A stretch of 64,000 nucleotides of DNA from Crotalaria pallida (lineage: Eukaryota; Streptophyta; Magnoliopsida; Fabales; Fabaceae), in NCBI GenBank assembly GCA_037953625.1, contig CM075651.1, positions 62,606,501-62,670,500 of the forward strand, read 5' to 3'. Position 1 is the stretch's first letter. The number at the start of each line of letters is the position of its first letter. The translations under genes were made by a program, and so were the position numbers. Of this stretch, positions 1-10,700 are shown piece after piece. The notes below the pieces were generated by a model. It did not search any database. It worked only from the letters and a program-made list of their open reading frames with translations, and was not told the origin of the DNA.

Positions 1-245
1 CATTCTTCATTTAAACAAAATACATAATTACTTGATTTAACACTCTAGGTCATTACATTATATTACATATATTACAACAAAATTCATAATAACCTAGAGC
101 ATATGGTTCATGACTCAAAATATAAAATAGTATAGATAAGAGAAAACCTGATGGATCATATCATTCACATTCCACCCCACAACTTAACTCAGTCGTTAGT
201 TTCCCACTGACTTCCAGTTGAGTTGTCCATAAAGTTATCCACCAT

Positions 246-674
246 CTAATTCGCATTATCCACCGGATCCTCATCTTCGATTGGGTCCTCCTCTTCCTCT
301 TCCTCCTCCTCTTGTGCCGAATCATCGGGCACGTATATCGGATTTCGGGATCGAACTCGAGGGGAAGGACTAGGACAAGCAGGAACCTCTAGGATGATCC
401 TTTCTGAGGAGAGTGTTGGACTCGGTGGGATAGTGCGTCTTGGAAAACGTCTTGGTGGTGGTGGAGGGGTTCCATTTCGCATAACAAAATTTTGCGGAAT
501 GTGCATGATGTAAACCATTGGAATTCTCGATCTAAGCGGACGCATATGGGAATATGGGTTAGGATGGCGGAAGATAACTTCCATATCCCCCTCATATGTA
601 GCCCTATGGTCCTCAAAATTCCACTCCCCATTAGGGAGCGGCCTCATCTCCACGCAGAACATGTTCCTCGCCAT
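246..674 (-). CDS. Hypothetical 142-aa protein with acidic C-terminal tail, inside LTR X
   Basis: I do not recognise this protein. The first ATG is at 674; a GTG codon at 677 immediately precedes it. The N-terminal half (about residues 1-75) is mixed polar and aromatic. It is followed by a proline/arginine segment containing PPPPPRRFPRR (about residues 70-80), a serine/proline stretch, and a strongly acidic tail with eight consecutive glutamates (about residues 122-129). There is no signal peptide or membrane segment. The ATG lies four bases after an acceptor-like TTTAG, so the ORF would sit in the exon after the candidate LTR intron. Its first codons also overlap the sequence forming the GGCCG hairpin (624-638). 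It could be a real LTR-encoded product or a chance ORF; the biased composition argues for neither. Confidence 0.3.
   Translation of the reverse strand: MARNMFCVEMRPLPNGEWNFEDHRATYEGDMEVIFRHPNPYSHMRPLRSRIPMVYIMHIPQNFVMRNGTPPPPPRRFPRRTIPPSPTLSSERIILEVPACPSPSPRVRSRNPIYVPDDSAQEEEEEEEEDPIEDEDPVDNAN
624..638 (-). promoter_or_regulatory. LTR hairpin, LTR X version
   Basis: CTCCC and GGGAG pair around a 5-nt loop. In the LTR sense (minus strand) it follows GGCCG and the acceptor-like TTTAG, which is the position of the stronger hairpins in LTRs G, E, F, Tekay and D. With five base pairs this is the weakest member of the set. Confidence 0.4.
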
Positions 675-1309
675 CACCTAAACAAGGGATGGGAGTGAGT
701 CATAGCTAAAAGCAATAACAAATGAGTATAATAGTGGCTAGAAATAACAAACACAAGTTATCATGTAGCAATAATAAATGCATATGTATATGCTCAAACT
801 GTCTTTTATAATATCTCGATTAGTGTTGTGATGCATGCCTACTCCTCATTCATGCTACACGGTTTGGCATCCGAGTATCTCAGGCTCGGGATATTCTCAA
901 TCCTATGGTTCATCAAACCGGAGCGATTCATATTCAAGCGTCACGATCGATGGGAACTCGGTCTTCCTAGCATCCTTGTGCCAGGGATATTCTGATTTAA
1001 CCTTACCGAAGTTCCGAATCTAGATCGGAGCAACTCCTTCTCCATGCATGATAATGCCACACAAACTTTTCTCTTTAATTCTTTACTTTCTTTTATTCTT
1101 TAATCACATCCTTGAACATCATGTCTCCAATATAGAGACCTAAAGCTCATAATCCTTCTCAAACTGAAATCCATCTTTTCTTTTGGCATTAACTGGTGCT
1201 AGTGCTTTTCTGAAAATTCCATCAGCGGCCCAGCCACTTTGTGATGGTTTTATATGATAGGAGTTTAATCATTTTATTATTAATTAATGCAACGACCCCA
1301 TTTAGGACT

Positions 1310-1585
1310 CCCAAAATATCAACCAAGTGAGTAAAGACTTCCACTGGGACGTGGGAAAAATAATCAACCAAATGGGTGTACGCACTTCCATTGGGACATC
1401 CTGTCCGAATACATCAACCACTGAATAAAATTCCAGTAGGACTCATCCAGGATAAAAATCTACCAATGGGAATCAAATAAACTTATACATTTATCCGTTG
1501 GGACTCCTGTCCGAATATATCAACCACTGGATGAGATTCCAGTAGGACTCTTTCTGGATAATAATCAACCAACGGGATAAAAGGA
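1310..1585. repeat. Degenerate minisatellite in LTR X
   Basis: Phrases such as ATATCAACCAC, CTGTCCGAATA, TTCCAGTAGGACTC and TTGGGACTCC recur four to five times with drift and variable spacing. One unit can fold as ACTGGA-TGAGAT-TCCAGT. It occupies the candidate intron of LTR X, as the repeat arrays do in the other LTRs. Confidence 0.7.
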
Positions 1586-1676
1586 AATAATTAGAATTTA
1601 ATAATATAGGAGATTAGACGAGTTAATCTTTGATGAAATTATAGAAAAGTAAGATTTTTCTGGAAATTCTTTGAAT

Positions 1677-1795
1677 TACTCGAGTAGTTCTTGCCTACTC
1701 GAGTGTTCTTATGAATTTACTCGAGTCTTTAAGAAATACTCGAGTGTTCTTCAATTTTTCCAGAATACTCGAGTCCTCCTTAATTTACTCGAGTG
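1677..1795. repeat. ACTCGAGT palindrome cluster 1 (LTR X)
   Basis: Six copies of the 8-bp palindrome ACTCGAGT or its first seven bases lie within about 120 bp, at roughly 1677, 1696, 1719, 1737, 1766 and 1786. Spacers are T-rich (for example GTTCTT). The same word fills parts of the Copia element at 28944-39735. Confidence 0.9.
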
Positions 1796-2842
1796 TTCTT
1801 ACTGCAACAGCACTAGTTTCTGCACCTTTCAATGTCAATTCAAATTCCTTGCATTGTATTTCCATTCTTATGCAAAACAGAGGCATAAACACATATACTG
1901 AACATGTTAGAACACATAAACAGGTACATAACAACATAAATCAACATCAAATCACAGAATCAATACAAACTTGGAAAATAACCATTTCAAGACATGAAAT
2001 TCAATTCCACTTGTTTTTAACTTCGAAAATTAATCCAGTGAGCATTATTAGGTCCATTTAAACTTGTTTGAATCAGAAAACCTTGGGTTTACGACCTCCA
2101 AGTCATATTCCCAATTCCAACTTCATCCCTTGATGAACCTTGTGAGGTTCCTACATTTCTAGCTTGAGATTACTCATTCTAGCAATTAGATAACTCCTCC
2201 CTTACCTCAGAGAAGCTAAACAACAGATTAAACAACAAGGAAATTGGCTGGATCAAAAATTCGAATTCTGGACTTGTGAAAAAGGGGTTGAACAGGCTGA
2301 CTTTGGCCACAGATTTCACCACGGATTTGGCATGAAAAAGAGTGAAACAAGTTAGTTTAACAAACTAGGATATACTAACTCCAATCAGGAACAAGTTTGA
2401 CACAAAAAGGGTTTCTGAAATTACCAAACGAACTCAATGAAGATGAATACTTGATGTTGAAAACTAGTCTTTTTCTCAGCTTTGAACCTCAAACTTTGAT
2501 GGTCTGGAACTCGAACTACAGGGGCTTATTTGAAGTGATTCTTGATTCTAATTCAAGGATGGAACTAGAACCTTGAGTTGTGTTTTGGTTTCGAAGGATT
2601 TGATTGAGAAACGAAGGAGAAATCAGAGATCAAAGAGTGCTCTGAAAAACTGAAAGTTTGAAACTGAAATTCGGGTTTTGGATGATTAAGGTGTTGAATG
2701 CTTCAACTAAGCACTCATTTATAGCCTAGGAATGCTTCAAGTCGAAGTAAAGTCCAGCTCTATGCTTGAAGATTCGAGAAACCGCGTTTTGGTGCGAAAA
2801 TTAAATGAAAACCGACTTATACACTTTCAGGTCTGTACGAAA

Positions 2843-2940
2843 TACTCGAGTGTTTTCAAACATACTCGAGTGTTTATTTAAAAATTCAAGTTTCCAAACA
2901 GCTACTTAAAATACTCGAGTCTTACCTAAAATACTCTAGT
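2843..2940. repeat. ACTCGAGT palindrome cluster 2 (LTR X)
   Basis: Three ACTCGAGT words and one single-base derivative (ACTCTAGT, near 2933) lie 90-190 bp from the LTR start at 3032. They are separated by TTTTC- and AAAA-rich spacers like those in cluster 1. Confidence 0.85.
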
Positions 2941-3032
2941 GTTTTTGCTAAAATAGGAAAAAATAACTATTTTAATGATACTAATATTGATAAAATACTT
3001 TTATTTCATATATTAAAATATAGGACCTTACA

Positions 3033-3047
3033 TCCTCCCCCACTTAA
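3033..3047 (-). other. Polypurine tract of the LTR X element
   Basis: The minus strand reads AAGTGGGGGAGGA immediately before the LTR start TGTAAGG. This is the plus-strand priming site expected at a 3' LTR and it fixes the element's orientation as minus. Confidence 0.75.
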
Positions 3048-3073
3048 ACAGAATTTCGTCCCTGAAATTCCGA

Positions 3074-3193
3074 CTAAATAAACAAATGTGGGTACTCTTC
3101 TCTCATCTTAGATTCTAATTCCCATGTTGATTCTGACACTTCTTTTTGATTCCAAAGAATTCGCACTAAAGGAATCTCCACAGAAAGGTCCAC
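3074..3193 (-). pseudogene. C-terminal remnant of a chromovirus Pol (chromodomain-like tail)
   Basis: This minus-strand reading gives about 39 residues ending in TAG at 3076-3074. It contains EIPLVRILW, ESTWELESKMREEYPHLF and neighbouring residues. The pattern (valine/isoleucine plus tryptophan, then TWE-E--M-EEYPHLF) is the end of the integrase C-terminal chromodomain-like motif of Tekay-type Gypsy elements, and can be compared with the full version at about 62966-63056. Upstream of about 3200 the reading is lost, so the rest of this pol is deleted or replaced. It lies about 40 bp before the polypurine tract and LTR X, as expected. Confidence 0.75.
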
Positions 3194-3519
3194 CACAGAA
3201 AATAAAATCATTCAACCATGGGCTGATATACATGCCCTTTTCATCATAAAATGGGTCAAAGAATTTCAATTTTTGCTTCAACCAAGTATAGGAAAATGTA
3301 CATGCATTAAATGGGATTTTTCCAACTCCTAAAAGCTTTAAACTCTAAGATTCTTCTATGTAAATTTTCAGAAAATATCACCTCCCTTTCCCATGCATTT
3401 GGACTGCTCTCTTGGTCAAAATGGGAAGAACAAAATTTTCATTTACTCACTTAGAATCCACCTCTCTTTTATCCAATCAAATTAAAGCTTTTTGCTTGAA
3501 AATTCAAAAATAAATAGGA

Positions 3520-4190
3520 AAATAAAATAATCTGGACTGTGCAGTCAATAAGCTTTTAAATAAATATCTGAACATACAAATAAAATACTTTGAGGTCAAA
3601 TAATTAATTCTAGGCTTTAAAATAATTGTTTCCAAGCATAAAACATATAAAATCATACAGTTACTGCAGCAGAGAAAAATTTTCAAAGGATACCTCATAA
3701 AATTATAGTTATTACATTTTTAGAAACTACATTTCAATATGATCATTTTGATATAAAATTTATAATTTTTGGACTTACGGTTTGAAAGTTATAAATTTTT
3801 GAAGTTCTAAGGTCATTTCCTCCAAAAATGCATTTCATAAGCTTTCAACAAATTTTAATTTTCAAAAAATACGAAAATTACATTCTATTTGGACGGTACA
3901 GACAATCAGTGATTTTAAAAATATATTTTCTATGCACATAAAAATATTTTTGGGTCAAAGAGTCATTAAATGCATTAAAATCACTTTTTCAAACTTAAAA
4001 CTCAAAAATTCGTACAGTACTGTAGCAGTGATAAAATTTTGAAGACTCTAAAATAAAAATAAGAACTTTACATTTTCATAATACATATTTCGATTCGATT
4101 GTTTTGACATATAATTTGTAATTTTTCGACTTACGGTTAAAAAGATATGAATTTCTGAAGATAGAACACCATAATCCTTCAAAATCATTT
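3520..4190. repeat. Diverged tandem duplication, unit about 350 bp
   Basis: Unit 1 (about 3525-3815) and unit 2 (about 3890-4165) share the same order of phrases: GGAC-GT-CAG-CAAT near the start, CATAAAA, ATACAGTTACTG versus GTACAGTACTGTAGCAG, TTTTGA-ATA-AA-TT and CTTACGGTT. Similarity is obvious but well below 90 percent, so the duplication is old. Confidence 0.6.
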
Positions 4191-4320
4191 CATATTCAAA
4201 TATCATTAAAATAAAATACTGTACCTTATAAAAATATTTCCATGCTAAGAATACACTTTAAATTCATTAAGGAAAATATATGTATATATATCTATATATA
4301 TCTATCCCACGTCTGTATGT

Positions 4321-4344
4321 ATATATATATATATATATATATAT
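4321..4344. repeat. (TA)n microsatellite
   Basis: Twelve uninterrupted TA units, preceded by degenerate TATATATC units from about 4268. Confidence 0.95.
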
Positions 4345-4510
4345 TCAGAAATATAAATAGGCACATATCAAAATCATGTTAAATTAATTTTGCTCAAAAT
4401 ATATTATTTCAATTGACCTCTTAAAGTAATTAAATAAATTAGTTGGACATCTTATAATATAATAGAACCTGTACATAAATATGTATATATATATATAGCT
4501 TATAATCCAT

Positions 4511-4512
4511 AA

Positions 4513-4544
<32 letters not shown>

Positions 4545-4545
4545 T
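4511..4545. repeat. (CA)n(TA)n compound microsatellite
   Basis: About seven CA units pass directly into nine or ten TA units. Confidence 0.95.
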
Positions 4546-5265
4546 ACTTAAATCACACACTTAGCACAAAAATGAAATTAAATATATAAACAAAATTAAT
4601 TTATTTTTCTAAATGACACAATTAAATCGGGCCTAAATTGGTGGTTTGACACTAGGTGCCCTGCTAGGGCAAATTGCCCGTCAGACTAATTGCCCATTAG
4701 GTCCAAATTCCCGTTAAGCGTCGGTGCGCCAATGGATCAATTCACTGCATAACCATCTGAAAAAGATAATGAATTGTGGACTGGAATTGAGAGACATGAA
4801 TATTAATGGAAAATAATAAGCATAGTCCTAACGAGTGATGCCTAATGGGTGTAAAATCCTGACAGGTGTAAAGTCGCTAGTAGGTGGTGAATTGCCTAGC
4901 AGGTGCACAAAATCTTAGTGGTGCAAAAAGAGAAAGATAAATGAGAAATGAGGAAAGAAAGAGAAAAGGGAATATGTGAATAATGAGAATGAGAAAAGAA
5001 AATGAGAATAAGTATTGGAAGTGTTATGTAAATATGTAATAAGAGAAATAAGAAACGATAATGGTGCATGTATATTGAGAATGTTTGAATATTGTGATTG
5101 TTTTAAAATATGTGATATGTGAGCTATTTGGTATTTTGTGATTGGCCTAGTGAGTTTGTTATGTTTATTTGGAAACTGCATTTCTATTTCATGTGCAATG
5201 CTCAATCCCTTAACATTTTTCAGGTTCTGAGATCGAGCTAGTACAGCCCCCGGCCGAGCAGGTGC

Positions 5266-5286
5266 ACTCTCCCTCACAGGGAGAGT
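5266..5286 (+). promoter_or_regulatory. LTR hairpin, LTR G version
   Basis: ACTCTCCCT pairs with AGGGAGAGT around loop CAC: nine base pairs, no mismatch. It directly follows GGCCGAGCAGG. Covarying equivalents occur at 6543-6564, 50258-50276, 55151-55173 and 62098-62118. Confidence 0.75.
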
Positions 5287-5302
5287 ACATTATAAGATAG
5301 TG

Positions 5303-5318
5303 GGACATGGAAATGTCC
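5303..5318 (+). promoter_or_regulatory. Second LTR hairpin with GNRA-type loop (LTR G)
   Basis: GGACAT-GGAA-ATGTCC, six pairs with a tetraloop of GNRA form. The Tekay LTR has the same stem with loop GGGA at 55195-55210. Confidence 0.55.
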
Positions 5319-5705
5319 TGTGCCCGATTCTCATGATGATGTCTTGATATATTTTGTCTTTTAAATATTTACTTTTGATTGGGCCCAGGACAACCTCTTA
5401 GATAAAGGGGTGTTTTGATGGATTTATTAAAGTAAAACTTGTATATATTTCCGCTAAATACTCTGATAACTGACTGGTATGGATGCACTATGATGCACAG
5501 ATGATGTATGAGCCCTGCTGGCTTTTGATATGATATATGATATGCTGTTTTAATCAGGTGACAGGTTAAACTAATTTTTGGAAAGTTCAATAATTAAGGG
5601 AAACTCCGTCTGTTTGACGACAGATTTTTATAAATTAAAAAGGAAATTTTAAATTCTCTATTTTATTTAATGGGTAATTATGGGTAGATAATCTAAGGTG
5701 TTACA

Positions 5706-6199
5706 AAATTAAACTCAAAAAGAACCAGAACTAGTGAACACTCTCAACCTCTCTATGTGTATCTCTCATGTATATCAAGGGTTATAACAATTCACTCAAG
5801 TTCATCCAATGACAATGTGTTACCATATGCTTGATCATAGACCCAAATCTCCACTGAAATTATTGAATACACGCAAAAATCAAAAAGGTCTTTATTTTGG
5901 TTGTAACGTGGCCATGACTAAAGATTGAAGGTGGGATAACAGAAACAAAGATTATACAAAGGGCTAAAAATATGAAATCAAACAACATCCCTTTAACATA
6001 TGAATGGAGCATTGGTTCTATAACAAATATCAACTCCAATATTTAATTATCCTTCAATTCATTCTTTTTTCATTCTCATTCTCTCTATTCTCTTCTCTTT
6101 TTCATTATATTTTTTTTTCTTTTGGAAGAGAAATAGAGATCACAATTAATACATTCAGCTCAACACTTTCTGAATCAACATATTCTCAATTGCACCATT
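5706..6199 (-). mobile_element. Element A internal region, distal part
   Basis: Non-coding AT-rich sequence that becomes continuous with 22254 onward once solo LTR E (flanked by CCATT on both sides) is removed. It is therefore the far 3' internal part of the minus-strand element A, cut off at 5705 by LTR G. No polypurine tract or 3' LTR of element A is visible. A pyrimidine-rich stretch lies at 6050-6120. Confidence 0.55.
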
Positions 6200-6542
6200 T
6201 GTAACACCCTAGTTACTTTTACCCTTAATTAATTGAGGATTTAAAATTTCTCTTTTAATACTATCAGTTGATTAGGAAAAACACTTAGCTACACTTATTT
6301 CTTATGAAAATCTCCGTAAAATCGGACGGAGTTTACTTTGTTTTAGGAACATTCCCAAAATTTACTTTTTCCTGTTTAACCTGCATAAAACTTTATTTTC
6401 ATCAACAGTGGGCCAACAGGGCCAAAATATAATTCAGTTCTTGTACATCATTTCAGAAAATATTTACAACAAAATATAATACATTTCAAATTCCAAATCT
6501 AAAATAAAACCATTGACCAACAAACACCCCACTAACTACATG

Positions 6543-6564
6543 ACACTTCCACGAGGTGGAGTGT
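6543..6564 (-). promoter_or_regulatory. LTR hairpin, LTR E version with a different stem
   Basis: On the plus strand ACAC-T-TCCAC pairs with GTGGA-GTGT: nine pairs, one bulged T, 3-nt loop. It lies just downstream (minus strand) of GGCCGGGCAGG and of the acceptor-like site. The stem sequence is quite unlike the CTCTCCC stems of the other LTRs while position and shape are kept, which is the best single argument that the structure itself is selected. Confidence 0.7.
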
Positions 6565-6603
6565 AATCCTGCCCGGCCATACTCGTGTAAACTCCTTCTT
6601 CAC

Positions 6604-7699
6604 CTGTAAAAATATATCAAGAAGGGTAGCATTACACAGAACTTAGAAAATACATTCTAAAATGACATAGAGAACAACTAAGGAATTACTACCCGTTATC
6701 ACTTGAATTATATTTTCTATTTCAATTACCCTTGCTTCATTAATTCCCTATTGTTGTCCATATTCATTTCTTATTCCTTTTTACTATTTCCTTAACCTTT
6801 CTTGACTCTATCATGTCCTCCTATCATTTTTCACACTTACCTACTTACCCTTTTATTCCTATTTAATACTCACTCCTAATGGGGTCATGGTAATATACTT
6901 TCCACTCCATTATGGAGGGTCATGATAATATCCACTCCTTTACGGAGGGTCCTGATAATATCCACTCCTTTATGGTGAGTCATGATACCATATATATACC
7001 ATTCTCACTCCTGCTTAGAGAGTAAGCGGAGGGTCCTGTTCTCACTTCACTTACGATGCAAGTGAAGGGTCATGATAATATCCACTCCTTTACGGAGGGT
7101 CCTGATAATATCCACTCCTTTATGTAGGGTCATGATAATATCCACTCCTTTATGGAGGGTCATGATAATATCCACTCCTTTACGGAGGGTCTTGATAATA
7201 TACTTTCCACTCCATTATGGAGGGTCATGATAATATAATATTCCACTCCTCTATGGAGGGTCTTGAATACATAATTTCACAATCAGTTACTCATACCATT
7301 CAATTACCTTCTTCTCTAACCATTTGACACTCTTTTAATTAATTTACCAACTACCCAGTTTCCTTCTTATTTTCGTTATCTGCATTTTACTCTTCATCAT
7401 CATTCTTGTTCATTTGATCCCATTTAAGGCACTAAAATTAATAACATAATCATCTTTCTAATTGCTATATTCATTATTAACCTTCAAGCCATGCTATATT
7501 CTACCACCATCATCATTAAACCCAATTTAATCAATTCTACCACAAAAACATACACAACTAGCATATTCATAAATTCTAATTCTTAGTTCACTTGCTCCAA
7601 GTCCTAATCTAGTCAATTACCCTAAGGTTCACCTTTCTATTTTATTCCCTACCCTTAATTCCCCCTATATACAAGCTAGAAAATACATTACCTTCTTAC
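6604..7699 (-). other. Candidate intron in LTR E
   Basis: Minus-strand donor-like TTAAG|GTAAG and acceptor-like GATATATTTTTACAG|GTG bracket 1096 nt that include the hairpin minisatellite. This matches the layout in LTRs X, F, Tekay and D. Confidence 0.45.
6879..7262. repeat. Hairpin minisatellite in LTR E
   Basis: About ten units of the type CACTCC-n-GGAGGGTCATGATAATAT. Most can fold as CTCC-TTTAC-GGAG. Two units have much longer stems: CTCC-t-GCTTA-GAGAG-TAAGC-GGAG (7008-7031) and CTTCACTT-ACGATGC-AAGTGAAG (7045-7067). The outer phrases stay constant while the paired arms differ. Confidence 0.85.
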
Positions 7700-7720
7700 C
7701 TTAACCTTGATGAGAGGGAA

Positions 7721-10700
7721 TGTAACACCCCGATTCGGCAACTTGAAAACTTAAACTAAAAGTGGTAAAAATTAGGGCCATTTTTTTTTATAAAACAAGT
7801 GTTATGTGAACATGAGAACACTTAGACTTTTAAAACATAATTACAATTATAATACGTGTCCCCACATTACATAAACTCTTTCAAGTTCCAAACCGAGATG
7901 TCACAAGACACCGCACTTTGAAACTCGTTTTCGTAATATTATTTAAATTGTAGCCCATTTACTTGTCACTTGCCGGGGTACAGTATGATAGAGCTAGGCA
8001 ACTAAGAAACTTACATTGGAGTACCATGCTCTGAGGGAAATTTCCTATCCTCTAGTCTTGCTTCCTAATACTTGAGGTCAACCTCCGGGCCTTGGTCGAT
8101 GAAGCCCACCACGCTTCCGCTGCGCCATCTACCAGTTGCAATATCAGCAAGTGCCGATACGACAACATGGTAGGAGAGAGTCAGTGTTCCGAACACTAAC
8201 TGGTTGACCATGCGGTCTCAGGGTATAAAATTATTGATATAATGAAACATAACTATAACAACTTAACATAAACATTTATAATGCAACCACATAATCATCT
8301 ATGCAACATGTCATACACCTAGCAGATATGAATCACATATAACCAAGCATATCACAATATTCCAAACACCTCAATTCTCACTCATAGCCAAGTCATTCCT
8401 TACACTTGCCTCACAATTCCTTTTCCATTCAAATCGTTGCCTCATGATTTCTTACATCACGAATCAATTCTCATGCTCGACTTATAGCTCTTATTCAACA
8501 CTTGATATCTTTTGATATACTTTTCTTTGAAACATGTTTATCTTTTAAGTTTTATTATTTCGGTTAGCATCAATGATGAGGGGGATACAACATTGAGCTC
8601 ACACACGTCTACATCTCCTCGGTCAACCACCCAACCTAGTCGGAAGCAAACAGGAGTACAGGACCTTTACCACGTGGGCACGATAGCTGTCACACAATAA
8701 ATGGTCCTAGACCAGGAGGACTCAGCCTCAAATCATATCAATTCAATTCATATCAAGGCACGCTCTCAGCGGCAAACACAAATGCCCCGTTCCAGTCCCT
8801 CTCACTATTCTAGACTTGCATCGAGGGGGCGACAGTACAATTCTAGTTTCGGTGCAGAACTACCATGACATTAGACCCAGTCCCCACGACGTTAGTGCGT
8901 CACATGTGGAGTTGTCTGCCTAGAATTGTACTCTAGACTTCTTGATGTATCACCGTCATCATCCTCCCCTCCTGCAATCCCCACCTTAGTATCCGTAGAT
9001 ACCCATAGTATCTTCCTCTCCACTACTTCGATACGACACTCATACCTCACCGTGTTTGTAAATGTCTTTTAAAGTTTTAGCGTTTTAATTAGCGGCTTAT
9101 TCCTAATGATCGGCCCGTCCTTGGTGCATCCCTTCAACGAAGCCCGACCACTAATTGCAAACTATTCCCCCTAAATCTCATTGGCCCCAATCCACAAATT
9201 ACTTTCTCATCTCATCATTAACATTCTCAAAACTCATTCTCAACATCATTCTCATTTACATCATCAACAGATTTTCCTCGTCTTTCCAAAACATCTTTCG
9301 CAAAACTTTTCGAAAACACGGTTTCACAAAACTTTTTCAAAAATAATCTTTCCAAAAACTTTCACAAAAATATCATTTTCACAAAAGCTTTTCACAAATT
9401 TCTTTTCAAAATCTTTTTCAAAAATCACAATTTTTGGGTGAGTGTTAATGGAGGAGCAAGCTCGACTCAACACTAAGCTTCTTCCCAAAAACGTGAACGA
9501 GGAATCACATCTCTACTCAACCACTTTCTCACTTTCATAATCACATTCTCAGATCAATCTCAACTCTTTATCTCTTTCCTTTACTCACATCACCTTTACC
9601 TCTTTCTAATCGTTTCTTATAACTTTCTCTTGAATCTTAATTCATCACTTATTTCATTCTCAATTGTTTCTCATGACTCTTATCTATTTCTCTTTTCTCT
9701 TTTTCAGTTTTATCTTATGACTTTCACAGTCCCATCATCACCATTCACTATTCAAACAAATCCAATAACATCTTAAACAAAATAAAGTATGTGCAACAGT
9801 AAACATCTAGTAATGCATAACAAAGAAACATTTAATATGCAAACAAAACATTTAGTACACACATATCTGTATGGCCTAATTCGCAGTACTCTCGCAATCC
9901 GTCTATTCGAATTGCGAGCAACCACGTTACGGGATCACCGCACTCTCACTCACCTGGATGACGACACATCCAATGACTTTCCGAGATTTCTAGTCGCTAA
10001 CCTTGCCACGTGTCCTTCGCGTCCGACACCCGAACTAGACATTTTTTCCCCGTGCGTTAGAAACGATTTACGTAGATTCTTAATTTCGTTTTAAAACACT
10101 TTGGGTTAAAAATTATTTTCTCTAAACATTGAAGGAAAAACAATTCTTTGAAAACCTTTCTTAAATCAAATACAAAAATTCAAGAAGGAAAAATTCCAAA
10201 ACCAATCAAATTAACTTATTTGATTTCTAATCTTTACAACATCCTCAAACACTGATCAAAGAACATCAGTTAAGAATTTTGAATTAATTTAAGTTACCTA
10301 AATCATTCTTTTTAAATAAAACATTTTTCAATTACTTTAAAATTCAAACATGTATTTTCACCAACCAAATTCACAAACAGATCCAAAATAATTCCAATTT
10401 AACACATTCCATTAGTATGAAAAACATCACATACAAGTTCAAAGCACTCACACACAGTATAAAACAATTTCAATTCCTCACACACACGAACAGTACATGC
10501 AAGTTTTAAGGCACTCAAAGCATTCACAAATACACATAATGCAAGAATCACGTTTTCAATTATTCAAAATCATTAACTAAATTATAATCTTAATTAAATT
10601 AATTAAATTACTCTTTAAGAAAATAATTTAGAAGTTATTCTTTAATTAATTTAACAAAAACCGAATCACACATAGTCATTATTTTTTAATTACAAATTAA

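Larger units (their letters stand above)
678..2205 (-). other. Candidate intron in LTR X
   Basis: On the minus strand a donor-like CTGAG|GTAAGG (GT at 2205-2204) and an acceptor-like pyrimidine tract CCCATCCCTTGTTTAG (AG at 679-678) bracket 1528 nt. The same arrangement occurs in LTRs E, F, Tekay and D. Splicing is inferred only from these matches and their repeated layout. Confidence 0.4.
1..3032 (-). mobile_element. LTR X: 3' LTR of a minus-strand Gypsy (chromovirus-like) element, cut by the window start
   Basis: On the minus strand the LTR begins TGTAAGGTCC at 3032, directly after a purine tract (3033-3047), which is the normal 3' LTR junction. The LTR runs left past position 1, so its far end and any target duplication are not visible. 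Within it, in minus-strand order, are: a cluster of ACTCGAGT words (2940-2843), a donor-like CTGAG|GTAAG (2206/2205), a second ACTCGAGT cluster (1795-1677), degenerate 60-nt-scale repeats (1585-1310), an acceptor-like TTTAG|GTG (679/677) and a small ORF. Assignment to Gypsy rests on the pol remnant at 3074-3193. Confidence 0.7.
3200..4620. other. AT-rich unclassified sequence between two Gypsy remnants
   Basis: I see no supportable gene. The stretch is AT-rich and contains a diverged tandem duplication (about 3520-4190) and simple repeats near 4321-4344 and 4511-4545. Both duplicated units hold the CTTACGG-TT-AAAG motif also found in the large-LTR family, so this is probably an LTR or internal piece of an unidentified element. 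Confidence 0.5.
4620..5705 (+). mobile_element. LTR G: 3' part of a plus-strand Gypsy LTR
   Basis: It ends CTAAGGTGTTACA at 5705, very like the Tekay LTR end at 55612. It has the shared late-LTR landmarks in order: phrases of the AGGTGCCCTGCTAGGGC kind (near 4655-4900) also found in LTR F, an AG-rich stretch, the acceptor-like TTTTTCAG (AG at 5222-5223), GGCCGAGCAGG, a hairpin (5266-5286), a GNRA-type hairpin (5303-5318), AGCCCTGCTGGC and the CCGTC/GACG element. The left limit is uncertain, no donor-like site is visible and I found no matching target duplication, so it is probably truncated. Confidence 0.6.

Noticed and set aside
3200..5705. A complete element between the LTR X remnant and LTR G
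   Set aside because: No matching LTR pair, primer site or target duplication could be found; boundaries are too uncertain to call one element.
9155..10094. Small plus-strand ORFs in the large LTR, repeated at 16325-17265
   Set aside because: The copies are alike because the LTR itself is duplicated; no domain, and they run antisense to the element.
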